A stretch of 64,000 bases of DNA from assembly GCF_016745255.1 (NCBI RefSeq), contig NZ_JADOEQ010000004.1, positions 1 to 64,000 of the forward strand, read 5' to 3'. This document shows positions 17,755 to 27,120 of the stretch, piece after piece. The notes below the pieces were generated by a model. The model was not told the DNA's origin. It ran no database searches and saw only the letters and a list, made by a program, of their open reading frames with translations. A program made the position numbers and the translations under genes. Each line of letters opens with the position of its first letter. Position 1 is the first letter of the stretch. The DNA comes from Enterococcus sp. BWR-S5 (GTDB lineage: Bacteria > Bacillota > Bacilli > Lactobacillales > Enterococcaceae).

Positions 17755-19320
17755 TTAAAATCCTCCTAAATTATGCACCAGCTCACTGGCTCTGAATTGA
17801 TTCGTTTCTTCTATCAGCTTCACAGAAAATGCTTCTGTGTGGGTGACTCCAGATTCTTTCTCACTGAAGCTAACTTCTGTATAAACAATAATTGCCTCTC
17901 CACTAAAATAGGCATCCACTGATTCAATCTCCTTCAATAAATATCTCTCACCCATTGATTCTACATCTGCCATCAAATACGATAGCTCTTCTTTACTTCC
18001 GCCAGCATATTTCTCAAAGAAAATCACGAGAAAACGACGAATATCTTCAAGCTTTTCGTTATTAACAGCTAAACCGGCTTCTTCTTGCTTTTTAATTGTG
18101 GTTCCTTCAAGGTGATTGATTTTCCGTTCAGTGAAATATGGGGGTGAAATAATTGAAAATCCGTTATCCTTCTGAATAAAATCAATAGCCAGAAATGCTG
18201 TATGTTCTTTTGTTTGATAAGCGACATAGGTCTCTGCAGTACCTGTTTCATTCAGTTCACCACTTTGCTCTACCGGCATCTCCAAGGAATAAATCACTTT
18301 ATAATACACTGTAGAAAAACGTTCCCCATCATTGACTTCTGCAAGCTCGCTAGAGATGAGCAGTCGTTTTACTGCCGAAATTTCTCGCTCTACTGATACT
18401 TCTTCTGAAAAAAACGTGTTCAGCTTCTCAGCTCGTTCATCCATTTGTGAACTATCATTGGATAAAGATATATATTGATCAATGAAAGTCTGCATGAATA
18501 AGTTCAGCTCATAAGGATAGTCCTTGACAACTACTTCTCTTTCAATATTTTCCATTGCAGCGGCCTTTTGACCGGCTTCCAGTCGTACAAGTCTACCGTC
18601 AAAAACAACGGTGCGAATCAACGCAAGTACACCACTTGCCAAAATGATAAGCAACACCAGTAAAAACAATCGATTAAATGTTTTTGCCTCCATTCTTTTA
18701 ATGGATGGACGTTTCGTCTTTTTTATCTTGGAAAACTTCGGACGTTGCTTCATTTCTTTTGATGCTTTCTCTCCATTACCTAACTCCGCTTTAGAAGAAG
18801 CGCTTGGTGTTGACTCGATTTCTACAGATACCTGCTGTTCTGCTGAATTCAAATCCTGCTTAAAGCTTAGTGGGTCTGCTTCCTCTTTTTCTTCCTTTGA
18901 GGCAGCTGCCAAAATCTTTCTTTGAAGAAAATCAATTTGACTGATGTTCTTCCGGTTGATATAGTGCTCACCTGCTTCATCAATAATCAGCAGCTCATGG
19001 TCATTCACATAAAAACGATCATTCAAAATGAACTCTTTCGTTAAAGTATCGTTATAAGAATAAAAATCATATTCTCTTGGTTCATCCTTTTCAAAGAAAA
19101 ATGTCAGCTTATACCAGCTCGTTCGGTCTCCCTTTTCTAAAAATAGTTCTTCATTCCATTCATGAATAGCTTCTTGAAGCTTAGCTTCAGTCTGAACATT
19201 ATTGTCATCTCTTTGCTGAGCCTGCTTGCTTCTCTTTTTCTGCTTCAAAACAAACACTACACTCATGTATCCAATAAACAGAAGAAACAAACCGGCTGTC
19301 AGTAATAATTGTACGGTCAA
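17755..19320 (-). CDS. T4SS channel protein, TcpC/VirB8-like, with a long N-terminal extension
   Basis: 521 residues. The C-terminal half (about 215-521) is TcpC-like: one membrane helix (about 214-238) followed by two NTF2-like domains outside the cell (for example FMQTFIDQYISLS and FLVIFFEKYAGGSKEELSYL). The N-terminal 210 residues add another membrane helix (about 5-25), a small beta-rich domain (about 65-135) and a charged Lys/Glu-rich linker. Tn916 Orf13 has no such extension. The start is TTG at 19318-19320 behind GAGGA. The 33-nt gap to the adhesin gene suggests one operon. Confidence 0.85.
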   Translation of the reverse strand: MTVQLLLTAGLFLLFIGYMSVVFVLKQKKRSKQAQQRDDNNVQTEAKLQEAIHEWNEELFLEKGDRTSWYKLTFFFEKDEPREYDFYSYNDTLTKEFILNDRFYVNDHELLIIDEAGEHYINRKNISQIDFLQRKILAAASKEEKEEADPLSFKQDLNSAEQQVSVEIESTPSASSKAELGNGEKASKEMKQRPKFSKIKKTKRPSIKRMEAKTFNRLFLLVLLIILASGVLALIRTVVFDGRLVRLEAGQKAAAMENIEREVVVKDYPYELNLFMQTFIDQYISLSNDSSQMDERAEKLNTFFSEEVSVEREISAVKRLLISSELAEVNDGERFSTVYYKVIYSLEMPVEQSGELNETGTAETYVAYQTKEHTAFLAIDFIQKDNGFSIISPPYFTERKINHLEGTTIKKQEEAGLAVNNEKLEDIRRFLVIFFEKYAGGSKEELSYLMADVESMGERYLLKEIESVDAYFSGEAIIVYTEVSFSEKESGVTHTEAFSVKLIEETNQFRASELVHNLGGF

Positions 19321-19352
19321 ATCTATTCCTCACTTTCCGAAGGTCATGATGA

Positions 19353-22300
19353 TTAGTGAGTTTCATTAGGGTCATGTTCTTTGGCGTTTTCTTTTTTCGT
19401 ATACTTATAAGCAACGGCAAACAGTAATAAGGCTGCACCGATAACACTGCTGTAGCCAAGAAGCTCACCAGTCTCCGGCAGCTTGCCAAACGGTTTCGCT
19501 GTAATTGATGGCGGCTTTAGCGTGACAATATTGGAAGGTATCTCCTGTTCATTAACAAGTAACTGTAATTGATTTTTAAAGACTTGATTTTGATGATTAT
19601 CACTATACGTATAAGTAGTTGTAATCATCCAACAAACAGTGCTTCTCTCAAGCTGTTCTGCGTACTCCGGAGCTATCGTCAGGACTACTTGCTGCCCCTT
19701 AACTGACACAGCACTCTTTTCTGTAATCTCTTGGCCCGCTTCATCATAGACTTTTGAGCTTTTATACATGAAGCCAGTCGGTAAGTGATCGATTATTTGT
19801 AACGGATTCCTATTCTCATTATCCCCAATAAAAGCTACACCTTTGAAGGTAACCTGCTCCTCTGCTTTCAGCAGATCGTAATGCTCAACCTCCTGCCCAT
19901 TTTCTTTAACAATTGATTTAACAATACTATTTTCAGTCATTCTCCGATTTTTTATTGGAGACATTTTTATGTCATCGGAAAGCTCCTCATTGGCAGCTTC
20001 TTTCGTTAGATAGCTTTTGTTCTGAGCGTTTTCTATATATCCATTTTCGAATAGCTCAATTTCATGCATCGGTTTATTGGAAACTGGTTTATAGATGAAG
20101 TGAAATTTACTTGTATTGAGCTGGTAACCATCCTTAGTAGAAATCTCCTGTATATAATATTTTTGACCAACAATCAGCGGACCTTGGTATTCTCCGATTC
20201 CGTTCTTTATTTCGATTTCTGCTGCCAGTGTATCTGCAGTGATTGTCTGATTCTTCAGTTCGTAATCCTTCCCATGATACAATCCAAAAACAGCACCATC
20301 TGAAGCCTTAAACTCACCATTCCCCTGTTCAAAAACCTTGTTAACAACCAGCTTCACTTGTTGCAGATCATTTTCCAAATTAACTTCTGTTTTCAACTCA
20401 TTCTCTTTGCCCAACTTGAGAGTCACAATAATCGGCGCAGCAGCCAACTGAATGCCAAAAGGGGCTTCAATCTCAACTAGCGCATACTCTCCTTCATAGA
20501 GATTTTTGATTATAGCTTTGCCTGTTTCATCTGTCGTAATTTTTCCGTAATCGTATCCTGCTTTTGCCACTACTTTACCATTTGGAAAGACAATATCTTT
20601 ATGTGCTTTTACCTGATAAGTAACGCCTTGCTGTGGAAGCTTTTGCCAAATCAATTCATTTTCTCTGGCTGCCTCTTCCTTTTCTTCCGCTTCTTTAAAT
20701 CCCGTTAACTGATTCGTCGTTTTATTGACTGTGATTGTGCCTGTAATTAATTTTGTTGTGTTCTCTACTTGATTTGTCTTCTGTGGCTGCTTATTAATTG
20801 AGGTCGCTCCACTATTTTCAATTTTTTCTTTGTCTCCGACAGCATCAATAACCTGTGTTTTGATTTGAAGGGTGTACGTCTCATTTTTCATCGTCATGTT
20901 TTTTAGGAACGTCGAATCTCCGACAAAGCTCACATTATGCTTCTCTTTGTCATAGTTGATTTTTTCAGCATCACTCGCTTTACCGTCTTTTAATATCTTC
21001 GCCGATACGAATGAGACCTGTGGTGGTAGCTTGTCACTAATTGAAAACTCTGTATATTTTGACGAAACATCTTTGTTCAGTTCATTGACAGTCTGATCGA
21101 TTTCATACACCAGTACTTCTCCAGGTGAAACATCTTTTTTATTCATATCCTTACCGGATTCATCAACAACTCTTTTGACCGGAGGTGGCAGCTCCAGCTG
21201 AGGAATCTCTGTTACTGTTGTGTTCGAGTTTTTGGATATTCCATCAATTGTCACTGTTGCAGTATTCTTCAACACTGCGACACCATTAGAAAAAGAAAGC
21301 TCCGCCTCTTTACGAATTTTCGCCTGAATAACTGTCGTATAATAATGATTATAGAAGTCCGAATTTTTTAGTGTGGCTGCTTTAGCTGTGTAGGTTACTG
21401 TATGATTCGCAAGCGTCATATCAAAAAGACCAGTGCAATCCGTTCCAGCTTCATTGGCAATCGTCACATGTTGAATGTCAAATACAGAATCAAGCGTATC
21501 TTGAAATGTATAGCTCTTATAGTAAAAATCTTCATACTCATCAGGTACTTGATGGACAATAGTATAGGTTTGCAGCTCCTCACGATCAATTAGTGTATTT
21601 TTATCAACTAACACTTCATTCGAGTCGCTATTCTTCTTTACAGGTGATAGCGTCTCTGTCTTCAATGGTTTTTTTGCAATATAACCGAAGTATGCCCCTT
21701 GATAGCCAGCATCGCCCACATGGTCTTTTTCAAAATTCAAGGTGTTATAATCCCAGCCCAGTAATGATTTATTGACACACCATTTGAAACGAAAAGAGCT
21801 TTGCTCACTGAACAAAAATGTAAATGTTGCAAATAGGTCCTCATTGGCAGAGCTTGTTCCTGTGGTGTCAAAAAACCTGTATTCCCCATTGATATTCTCA
21901 TAGTTAATCCAATTGTCAGCGCCAGAGACATAAATTTTATCAATAGCAGTAGACGTTTCTTTGGAAAATTGTACGCCCTGACCGCCATCAATATCATTAA
22001 TCGTCATGAAGCCGGATACCTTAACCGGCATTCCTGTTGCTTGATCGATGAACTCCCATGATTGATCCACATAGTCATACCCTTGAGCAAAGTGACTGAT
22101 ATTTTCCTTTGAATAGGAAATGTAGCCTTGATATTTTGAGAACTGCTGCCAATCCTTGAGAGTGATTTTCAAATCGATGGTCTTTCCATTGTAGTTGCCG
22201 ACACTCGAGTAAATGACCCCGTTATTTCCTTTTTGATTACTCTGAGGACGCAAAGAATAATAGGCCTCTTCTGTTCCATCTCCCCAAATATTTTTAGTAG

Positions 22301-22517
22301 TACTCCAGCCTTCCCCGAAGGTACTAATCTTTGTTATCCCCTTTGTATACTTTGCAATAAAGCTGTATTTTCCGGAGACGGCTTCCCCATTTGTCGGAAT
22401 CGAAACATTGGGTGCATCAAAAATAGATGCTGCATTCGCTATTTCACCCCCTACAACTATTCCCAGCAGTAGGATTAGTCCGATAAAAATCTGATAAAGT
22501 CTATTTTTTATACTCAC
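19353..22517 (-). CDS. LPXTG-anchored isopeptide-type surface adhesin
   Basis: 1,054 residues. Signal peptide (about 1-30, ending ANAAS), an N-terminal ligand-type domain (about 30-290), several isopeptide/fimbrial D2-like domains (about 295-590), SpaA/Cna-B-like domains (from about 600 to 820, including GAVFGLYHGKDYEL and YYIQEISTKDGYQLN), and a further D2-like domain. The end has LPETG at 1013-1017, a membrane helix and a charged tail for sortase anchoring. It leads the T4SS block, as aggregation-type adhesins (for example PrgB) precede conjugation genes on enterococcal plasmids. Role in donor-recipient contact is inferred. The start follows AGGAGG. Confidence 0.9.
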   Translation of the reverse strand: MSIKNRLYQIFIGLILLLGIVVGGEIANAASIFDAPNVSIPTNGEAVSGKYSFIAKYTKGITKISTFGEGWSTTKNIWGDGTEEAYYSLRPQSNQKGNNGVIYSSVGNYNGKTIDLKITLKDWQQFSKYQGYISYSKENISHFAQGYDYVDQSWEFIDQATGMPVKVSGFMTINDIDGGQGVQFSKETSTAIDKIYVSGADNWINYENINGEYRFFDTTGTSSANEDLFATFTFLFSEQSSFRFKWCVNKSLLGWDYNTLNFEKDHVGDAGYQGAYFGYIAKKPLKTETLSPVKKNSDSNEVLVDKNTLIDREELQTYTIVHQVPDEYEDFYYKSYTFQDTLDSVFDIQHVTIANEAGTDCTGLFDMTLANHTVTYTAKAATLKNSDFYNHYYTTVIQAKIRKEAELSFSNGVAVLKNTATVTIDGISKNSNTTVTEIPQLELPPPVKRVVDESGKDMNKKDVSPGEVLVYEIDQTVNELNKDVSSKYTEFSISDKLPPQVSFVSAKILKDGKASDAEKINYDKEKHNVSFVGDSTFLKNMTMKNETYTLQIKTQVIDAVGDKEKIENSGATSINKQPQKTNQVENTTKLITGTITVNKTTNQLTGFKEAEEKEEAARENELIWQKLPQQGVTYQVKAHKDIVFPNGKVVAKAGYDYGKITTDETGKAIIKNLYEGEYALVEIEAPFGIQLAAAPIIVTLKLGKENELKTEVNLENDLQQVKLVVNKVFEQGNGEFKASDGAVFGLYHGKDYELKNQTITADTLAAEIEIKNGIGEYQGPLIVGQKYYIQEISTKDGYQLNTSKFHFIYKPVSNKPMHEIELFENGYIENAQNKSYLTKEAANEELSDDIKMSPIKNRRMTENSIVKSIVKENGQEVEHYDLLKAEEQVTFKGVAFIGDNENRNPLQIIDHLPTGFMYKSSKVYDEAGQEITEKSAVSVKGQQVVLTIAPEYAEQLERSTVCWMITTTYTYSDNHQNQVFKNQLQLLVNEQEIPSNIVTLKPPSITAKPFGKLPETGELLGYSSVIGAALLLFAVAYKYTKKENAKEHDPNETH

Positions 22518-22712
22518 ACTATTTCCTCCTTTTTTATGTCTCTTTAATCCATAGTAATTCTTTGTCCTGTTTCGTTATTAAGCGATAAGATACATATTTT
22601 CCTAACAATGATTACAGGTCATTTGCAGTAAAATCTCCTCTCGTTAATAATGTACTCAAATTTTATCTATCTTCATTTTTATTTACTGATTTCCCCTCAA
22701 AATCGCCAAAAT

Positions 22713-22764
22713 AAAAAAGCGCTACTGAATGTATGATTTCCATACAAATTCAGTAGCACTTTTT
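22713..22764 (-). terminator. Terminator after EamA transporter gene
   Basis: An imperfect stem of about 17 bp (AAAAAGCGCTACTGAAT against ATTCAGTAGCACTTTTT) plus GTATG/CATAC. It lies between the EamA stop and the adhesin start, with a T run on the minus strand. Confidence 0.85.
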
Positions 22765-22795
22765 CGATATATACTATTTTTGAGACCTAGGTTCT

Positions 22796-23656
22796 TCAGC
22801 CGAATACCATGAAAAAAGTGCCGCCCACAATTAACAATAGCCCAAACAAGGCTTTAACTGTCAGTTTTTCTTTAAAAACCAAGTAAGCAAATATTACAGT
22901 AACGACGATACTCAGCTTATCTATCGCAACAACCGCACTTGTTTGTCCATCCTGTAACGCTCGATAATAAAATAACCATGAGGCTCCTGTTGCAAGACCG
23001 GATAATAAAATGAAAAGAAGCTCTCGTTTATTTGTTCGTTTCAGCTGTACGTCTTTTTGAGTAAGAAAAACCATCAACCACGACATAATCAGCACAACAG
23101 TTGTGCGTATCGCTGTTCCCATATTTGATTCTACGCCATCAATTCCGACTTTGCCTAAAATCGTCGTCAAGCTGGCAAATACCGAAGATAACCCTGCATA
23201 GATAATCCAAGACTTCTGAATCGCTTTATTTTGAACCGGTTGTTTCTGAATCATCAGCCATGTACCCACAGCGATAAGAGCAATTGCTCCAAATTTCAGT
23301 CCGGTCATTTGTTCGTCTAAAAAGACAAATGCAAATACTAACGTCAGTATGATACTTGATTTATCAACAACTGCTACCTTGTTAACCTCTCCCAATTGCA
23401 GTGCTTTAAAATAGCATAGCCAAGACGCTCCCGTTGCAACACCGGAAAAGATAAGAAAAACCCACGTGCGTAAAGTCAGTGTAGACAAGGTGTGTTGTGA
23501 TCCGACAATAAAAACCATCAGCCACGATAACAACAAAACAACAATCGTTCGCAGTGCTGTGGCTAAAGTAGAATTGGTTTCTTTAATTCCTGATTTTGCC
23601 AGTATAGCTGTTACCCCTGCAAATAGGGCAGAAAGTGCTGCATAGATAATCCACAT
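22796..23656 (-). CDS. EamA/DMT family transporter
   Basis: 286 residues with ten predicted helices arranged as two EamA repeats (the first ends near VGTWLMIQ, the second near GGTFFMVF). The repeats are strikingly alike, both containing SVFA/ALFAG, KVGI/KSGI and GLATGASWLFYY / GVATGASWLCYF. The DMT superfamily moves metabolites or drugs; the substrate is unknown. I start at ATG 23656 because GGGAGG precedes it; the upstream ATG at 23668 overlaps that site. Single-gene unit. Confidence 0.9.
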   Translation of the reverse strand: MWIIYAALSALFAGVTAILAKSGIKETNSTLATALRTIVVLLLSWLMVFIVGSQHTLSTLTLRTWVFLIFSGVATGASWLCYFKALQLGEVNKVAVVDKSSIILTLVFAFVFLDEQMTGLKFGAIALIAVGTWLMIQKQPVQNKAIQKSWIIYAGLSSVFASLTTILGKVGIDGVESNMGTAIRTTVVLIMSWLMVFLTQKDVQLKRTNKRELLFILLSGLATGASWLFYYRALQDGQTSAVVAIDKLSIVVTVIFAYLVFKEKLTVKALFGLLLIVGGTFFMVFG

Positions 23657-23830
23657 AGTTCCTCCCATAAACCTTTTTCACTACTATGATAGCATAAAAG
23701 GAATGATAGTTACTGCATTCTCAGAAAACATTCTGTAAGAAGTTTTCAGTATTCTTTCTTTAAAAGTCCACCTTCTTAGTATCTGATTTTATCTTTTCGA
23801 CTTGTTTTTTGATTATACTCCCCACATAAA

Positions 23831-23866
23831 AATAGATAGAAGGAAAAATTCTTCCCTCTATCTATT
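23831..23866 (-). terminator. Terminator after small unknown gene
   Basis: AATAGATAGA pairs with TCTATCTATT with A/T-rich internal bases, and TTTTTA follows on the minus strand. Confidence 0.75.
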
Positions 23867-23900
23867 CCCATTGTTATATTTTTTTACTCAATGTTATAAG

Positions 23901-24137
23901 TTATTTATCTACATCCAATGCTTTCTTTACAATATACGCTGTTCCTTCTGCTGAGTGCTCTTCTGCATCTGATAGATCAAACAGTAGATGCTCACCATTC
24001 TCCGGATCCTCCACAATAATCAGTTGGCCTTTCAGCTTTCGATTGTCGTGTTCAATTTGGGCCATTCTCATTAATTCCTTTTCATCCTTACTCGCAGCTA
24101 TCGCATTTCCGAGATTAAAGAAAATCGTTTCTTCCAT
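23901..24137 (-). CDS. Small acidic protein of unknown function
   Basis: 78 residues, acidic and soluble, no membrane segment. It has a very good ribosome binding site (AGGAGGG, 8 nt before ATG) and its own terminator, so it is a real monocistronic gene. I do not recognise a family; GQLIIVEDPENGEHLLFDL reads like a compact beta-hairpin. It lies next to the tRNA-Lys gene, which gives no functional clue. Confidence 0.7.
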   Translation of the reverse strand: MEETIFFNLGNAIAASKDEKELMRMAQIEHDNRKLKGQLIIVEDPENGEHLLFDLSDAEEHSAEGTAYIVKKALDVDK

Positions 24138-24385
24138 GAGTATCCCTCCTGTCTTTATAGTTTCATTTTACCACGACTGAAGGAATGTAGCACCTCTGGG
24201 GAAACCCTTTCCTGTTATATCCCACTTCTGATTTCAATTCAGAAAGTCAAAAGGAGTAGCCAAAATTTTACTGTCTCTCTTACTTGTCAGTCTTTTTCAT
24301 AAAATCATATACTTGGAATGAACGTATTAAACAGGTGCGTATAGTTTTTCCTTACTTAAAAAACAAAAGTTACTGTTCTCCCAAA

Positions 24386-24450
24386 AACAAAAAAAGAGAA
24401 TGCGCATTCCGTCTTCGAAACGTCCGAAGACGCCGACAGAATACCATTCT
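24386..24450 (-). terminator. Terminator of tRNA-Lys transcript
   Basis: On the minus strand a long stem (AGAATG with CATTCT outside, CGTCTTCG with CGAAGACG inside, loop GACGTTT) is followed by CTTTTTTTG. It starts about 19 nt downstream of the tRNA. Confidence 0.85.
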
Positions 24451-24468
24451 CGTGGGTTTGGCACCCAA

Positions 24469-24541
<73 letters not shown>

Positions 24542-24556
24542 AAACAATACTTTACT

Positions 24557-24585
24557 ATTGTAGCACCACAGTCTTACTTATTCAA
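24557..24585 (-). promoter_or_regulatory. Promoter of tRNA-Lys
   Basis: Minus-strand -35 TTGAAT (24580-24585) and -10 TACAAT (24557-24562), spacer 17 bp, ending 15 nt before the tRNA 5' end. Confidence 0.82.
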
Positions 24586-24760
24586 GAGAAATATTACATG
24601 AAAATGACGAAATATACAACAAGAATAAAAATCGTTATTGATTACTCTCAGAAACACAGTCACACCCATATAAAGAGCGACTTACTACGATTCCCATCGA
24701 TAACTTTTCATTCTCTATTCTTCACTTATTCTCTCTTCAATCCCCATTCATATCATTTAA

Positions 24761-24802
24761 ACGGTGCAGCAGAAGCTCGGATTTACGCCTCTGGTGCACC
24801 GC
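24761..24802 (-). terminator. Imperfect hairpin downstream of the feo operon
   Basis: Arms GGTGCACCAGAGG and CTTCTGCTGCACC with two mismatches, followed on the minus strand by TTTAAAT. It is a weak terminator candidate 30 nt past the last feo gene. Confidence 0.4.
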
Positions 24803-24832
24803 TTAAAATCTATTCAGACTGATGTTTGTTTA

Positions 24833-24964
24833 TTAAGATTCCTGTTCCTTTTTAACAGGGCACGTTGTGTGACAATCAGAACAGTCCTGTCCTTTTTTAA
24901 TCCGAGAATAAACAATGTAGCCTGCACTTCCAAAGATGATGATTCCTAAAATAATTGTTGCCAT
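24833..24964 (-). CDS. FeoB-associated Cys-rich membrane protein
   Basis: 43 residues: one N-terminal transmembrane helix (MATIILGIIIFGSAGYIVYS) followed by a basic stretch and a cysteine-rich end (C-S-D-C-H-T-T-C-P). It begins 5 nt after the feoB stop behind AGAGGAT. Size, topology, CxxC-type cysteines and position match the small FeoB-associated proteins that take the place of FeoC in Firmicutes. They probably help FeoB sense or handle ferrous iron (inference). Confidence 0.88.
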   Translation of the reverse strand: MATIILGIIIFGSAGYIVYSRIKKGQDCSDCHTTCPVKKEQES

Positions 24965-24969
24965 TTGAT

Positions 24970-27117
24970 TTATCCTCTTTCTATTGCCGTAAGAACCGGC
25001 AGTTCTTGATCTATCCCTTTTGGTTTACGCACAAGCATGTAAATAATTCCTGCAACCAACGCTATTGCAAGCGCTGTGCCAAAGCCAAAGGTTCCTTGTT
25101 CGAATACAACATGACCGATTTGGTAAACAATGAAGCTGACAACATAAGCCAATCCACATTGATAGCCAATTGCACCTGCCAGCCATTTCATATCAGGCAG
25201 CTCTCTGCGAATTGCCCCGATGGCAGCAAAGCATGGTGCGCACAATAAGTTGAAGGCCAAGAATGAATAGGCAGCTACAGGTGTAAAAGCTGTCTGCAAG
25301 GCACTCCAATACTCATGTCCATTTTCAGATACCTCTTCAAGATTTCCAAATATAATACCAAATGTTCCGATAACATTTTCTTTAGCAACTAAACCAGTGA
25401 TTGTTGCTACTGCACCACGCCAGTTGCCCCAGCCTAACGGAGCAAATATCGGTGCAATCATTCGGCCAAGACCGGCAAGGATACTGTTCTCACCATCAGC
25501 CTCCTGCATGCTCAGCGTGTAGGTTGAAGTAAACCAAATGATAATACTTGAAACAAAAATAATTGTTCCCGCCTTTTTGGCAAAGGCCTTACTTCTATCA
25601 TAAGAATAGCGCAGGACACTTTTCACATGCGGCATGTGGTAAGCAGGCAGCTCCATAATGAAGGGCGCCGGGTCTCCTGAAAAAATCTTGGTTTTCTTTA
25701 GTGCAATCCCTGAAAGAACAATTGAGCCAATCCCCAAGAAATAGGCAGAGGGTGATACCCAGCTGCTATTGGGGAAAAATGCCCCTGCAATTAAAGCGAT
25801 GATTGGTAGCTTCGCCGAACAAGGCATAAAGGTTGTCACCATGATGGTCATATGACGGTCCTTCTCATTTTCAATTGTTCGACTAGCCATAACACCAGGT
25901 ACTCCACAGCCGGTAGCAATCAACATTGGGATAAATGATTTTCCTGATAGTCCAAATTTTCTAAAAATACGATCCATCACAAAAGCAATCCGCGCCATGT
26001 AGCCGCAGTCTTCTAAGAAACCAAGACAGAGGAACAACACAGCTAATTGCGGTAGAAACCCAAGAACGGCACCCACTCCTGCGATGATTCCATCAAGAAT
26101 CAGACTTTGCATCCATCCGGCAACCTGCCAGCTTTCAAGCAGAGATTCCACCGCTGAAGGAATGATGTCACCAAACAGCTCTTCATTAACCCAATCTGTC
26201 ATCATCACCCCGACGGTTTGAATTGAAAGATAATAAACGAACCACATGATTAAGGCAAAAATTGGCAGCGCCAACCAGCGATTCGTCACAATTCGATCGA
26301 TTTTATCGCTGAATTTTAGCGTGATTTCATCCTTTTCTATTGCACATAAAGCAATTAAGCGAGCAATAAACTCATAGCGTTCATTAATAACGATTGTCTC
26401 ACTGTCATCACCAAAAATCTTTTCAGTGATTTGAATGATTTCTTCTATTTCTTTTTTCTGTTCTGTACTCAATGCCAGCTTTTCAGTAATGTGTATGTCT
26501 CGTTCGAAGAGCTTAATGCTATAAAACCTCGTTTGGTTCTTCGGTACAATAAATCCTATCACTTCACTAATTTCACTTAATGCCGTTTCCAACCGCTTAT
26601 CATATTGTGGATAATGGGCATCTCTTCTATTATTCTTTAAGTGAATCGCTTTTTCTACTGCTTCGTCTAAATTCCGTTTTTTGATTGCGCTAATCCCAAT
26701 TGCCTCGGTGTCCAAGCTGTACGCCAGCTTCTCAAGATTAATCTGCTTCCCATTTTTCTCAACAATATCCATCATATTCAGACACAAGACAGTTGGTATC
26801 CCCGACTCTATCAGTTGCGTTGTCAAATAGAGATTGCGTTCAAGATTTGTCGCATCAATAATATTTAAAAGTACCTCCGGCTGCTCCTCCAGTAAAAAAT
26901 CACGAGCAATAACTTCTTCCGGTGTATAGGGAGATAATGAATAGATTCCAGGTAAATCTTGAATGAGAATCTCTTTATCTTTTTTCCACTTGCCTTCTTT
27001 TCGTTCAACAGTCACTCCCGGCCAGTTCCCTACATATTGATTGGCACCTGTCAGACCATTGAAGGCAGTTGTTTTCCCGCTGTTAGGATTTCCTGCTAAT
27101 GCAACTTTACATCCCAT
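24970..27117 (-). CDS. feoB: Ferrous iron transport protein B
   Basis: 715 residues. An N-terminal G domain with G1 GNPNSGKT (9-16), the T-bearing G2 loop before VERKEGKWKKD, G3 DLPGIYSLSP and G4 NMMD; a helical GDI region; then a membrane part with two inverted gate regions (VLFLCLGFLEDCGYMARIAF and APCFAAIGAIRRE, each with Cys). It imports Fe2+ across the membrane. It follows feoA by 3 nt. Length and motifs are complete. Confidence 0.97.
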   Translation of the reverse strand: MGCKVALAGNPNSGKTTAFNGLTGANQYVGNWPGVTVERKEGKWKKDKEILIQDLPGIYSLSPYTPEEVIARDFLLEEQPEVLLNIIDATNLERNLYLTTQLIESGIPTVLCLNMMDIVEKNGKQINLEKLAYSLDTEAIGISAIKKRNLDEAVEKAIHLKNNRRDAHYPQYDKRLETALSEISEVIGFIVPKNQTRFYSIKLFERDIHITEKLALSTEQKKEIEEIIQITEKIFGDDSETIVINERYEFIARLIALCAIEKDEITLKFSDKIDRIVTNRWLALPIFALIMWFVYYLSIQTVGVMMTDWVNEELFGDIIPSAVESLLESWQVAGWMQSLILDGIIAGVGAVLGFLPQLAVLFLCLGFLEDCGYMARIAFVMDRIFRKFGLSGKSFIPMLIATGCGVPGVMASRTIENEKDRHMTIMVTTFMPCSAKLPIIALIAGAFFPNSSWVSPSAYFLGIGSIVLSGIALKKTKIFSGDPAPFIMELPAYHMPHVKSVLRYSYDRSKAFAKKAGTIIFVSSIIIWFTSTYTLSMQEADGENSILAGLGRMIAPIFAPLGWGNWRGAVATITGLVAKENVIGTFGIIFGNLEEVSENGHEYWSALQTAFTPVAAYSFLAFNLLCAPCFAAIGAIRRELPDMKWLAGAIGYQCGLAYVVSFIVYQIGHVVFEQGTFGFGTALAIALVAGIIYMLVRKPKGIDQELPVLTAIERG

Positions 27118-27120
27118 ACC

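Noticed and set aside
11565-23900. Insertion sequence, integrase or att sites bounding the T4SS block
   Set aside because: No transposase or integrase frame and no convincing direct repeats were seen. The nearby tRNA-Lys 3' end is not visibly repeated at the left boundary, but an exact search was not possible.
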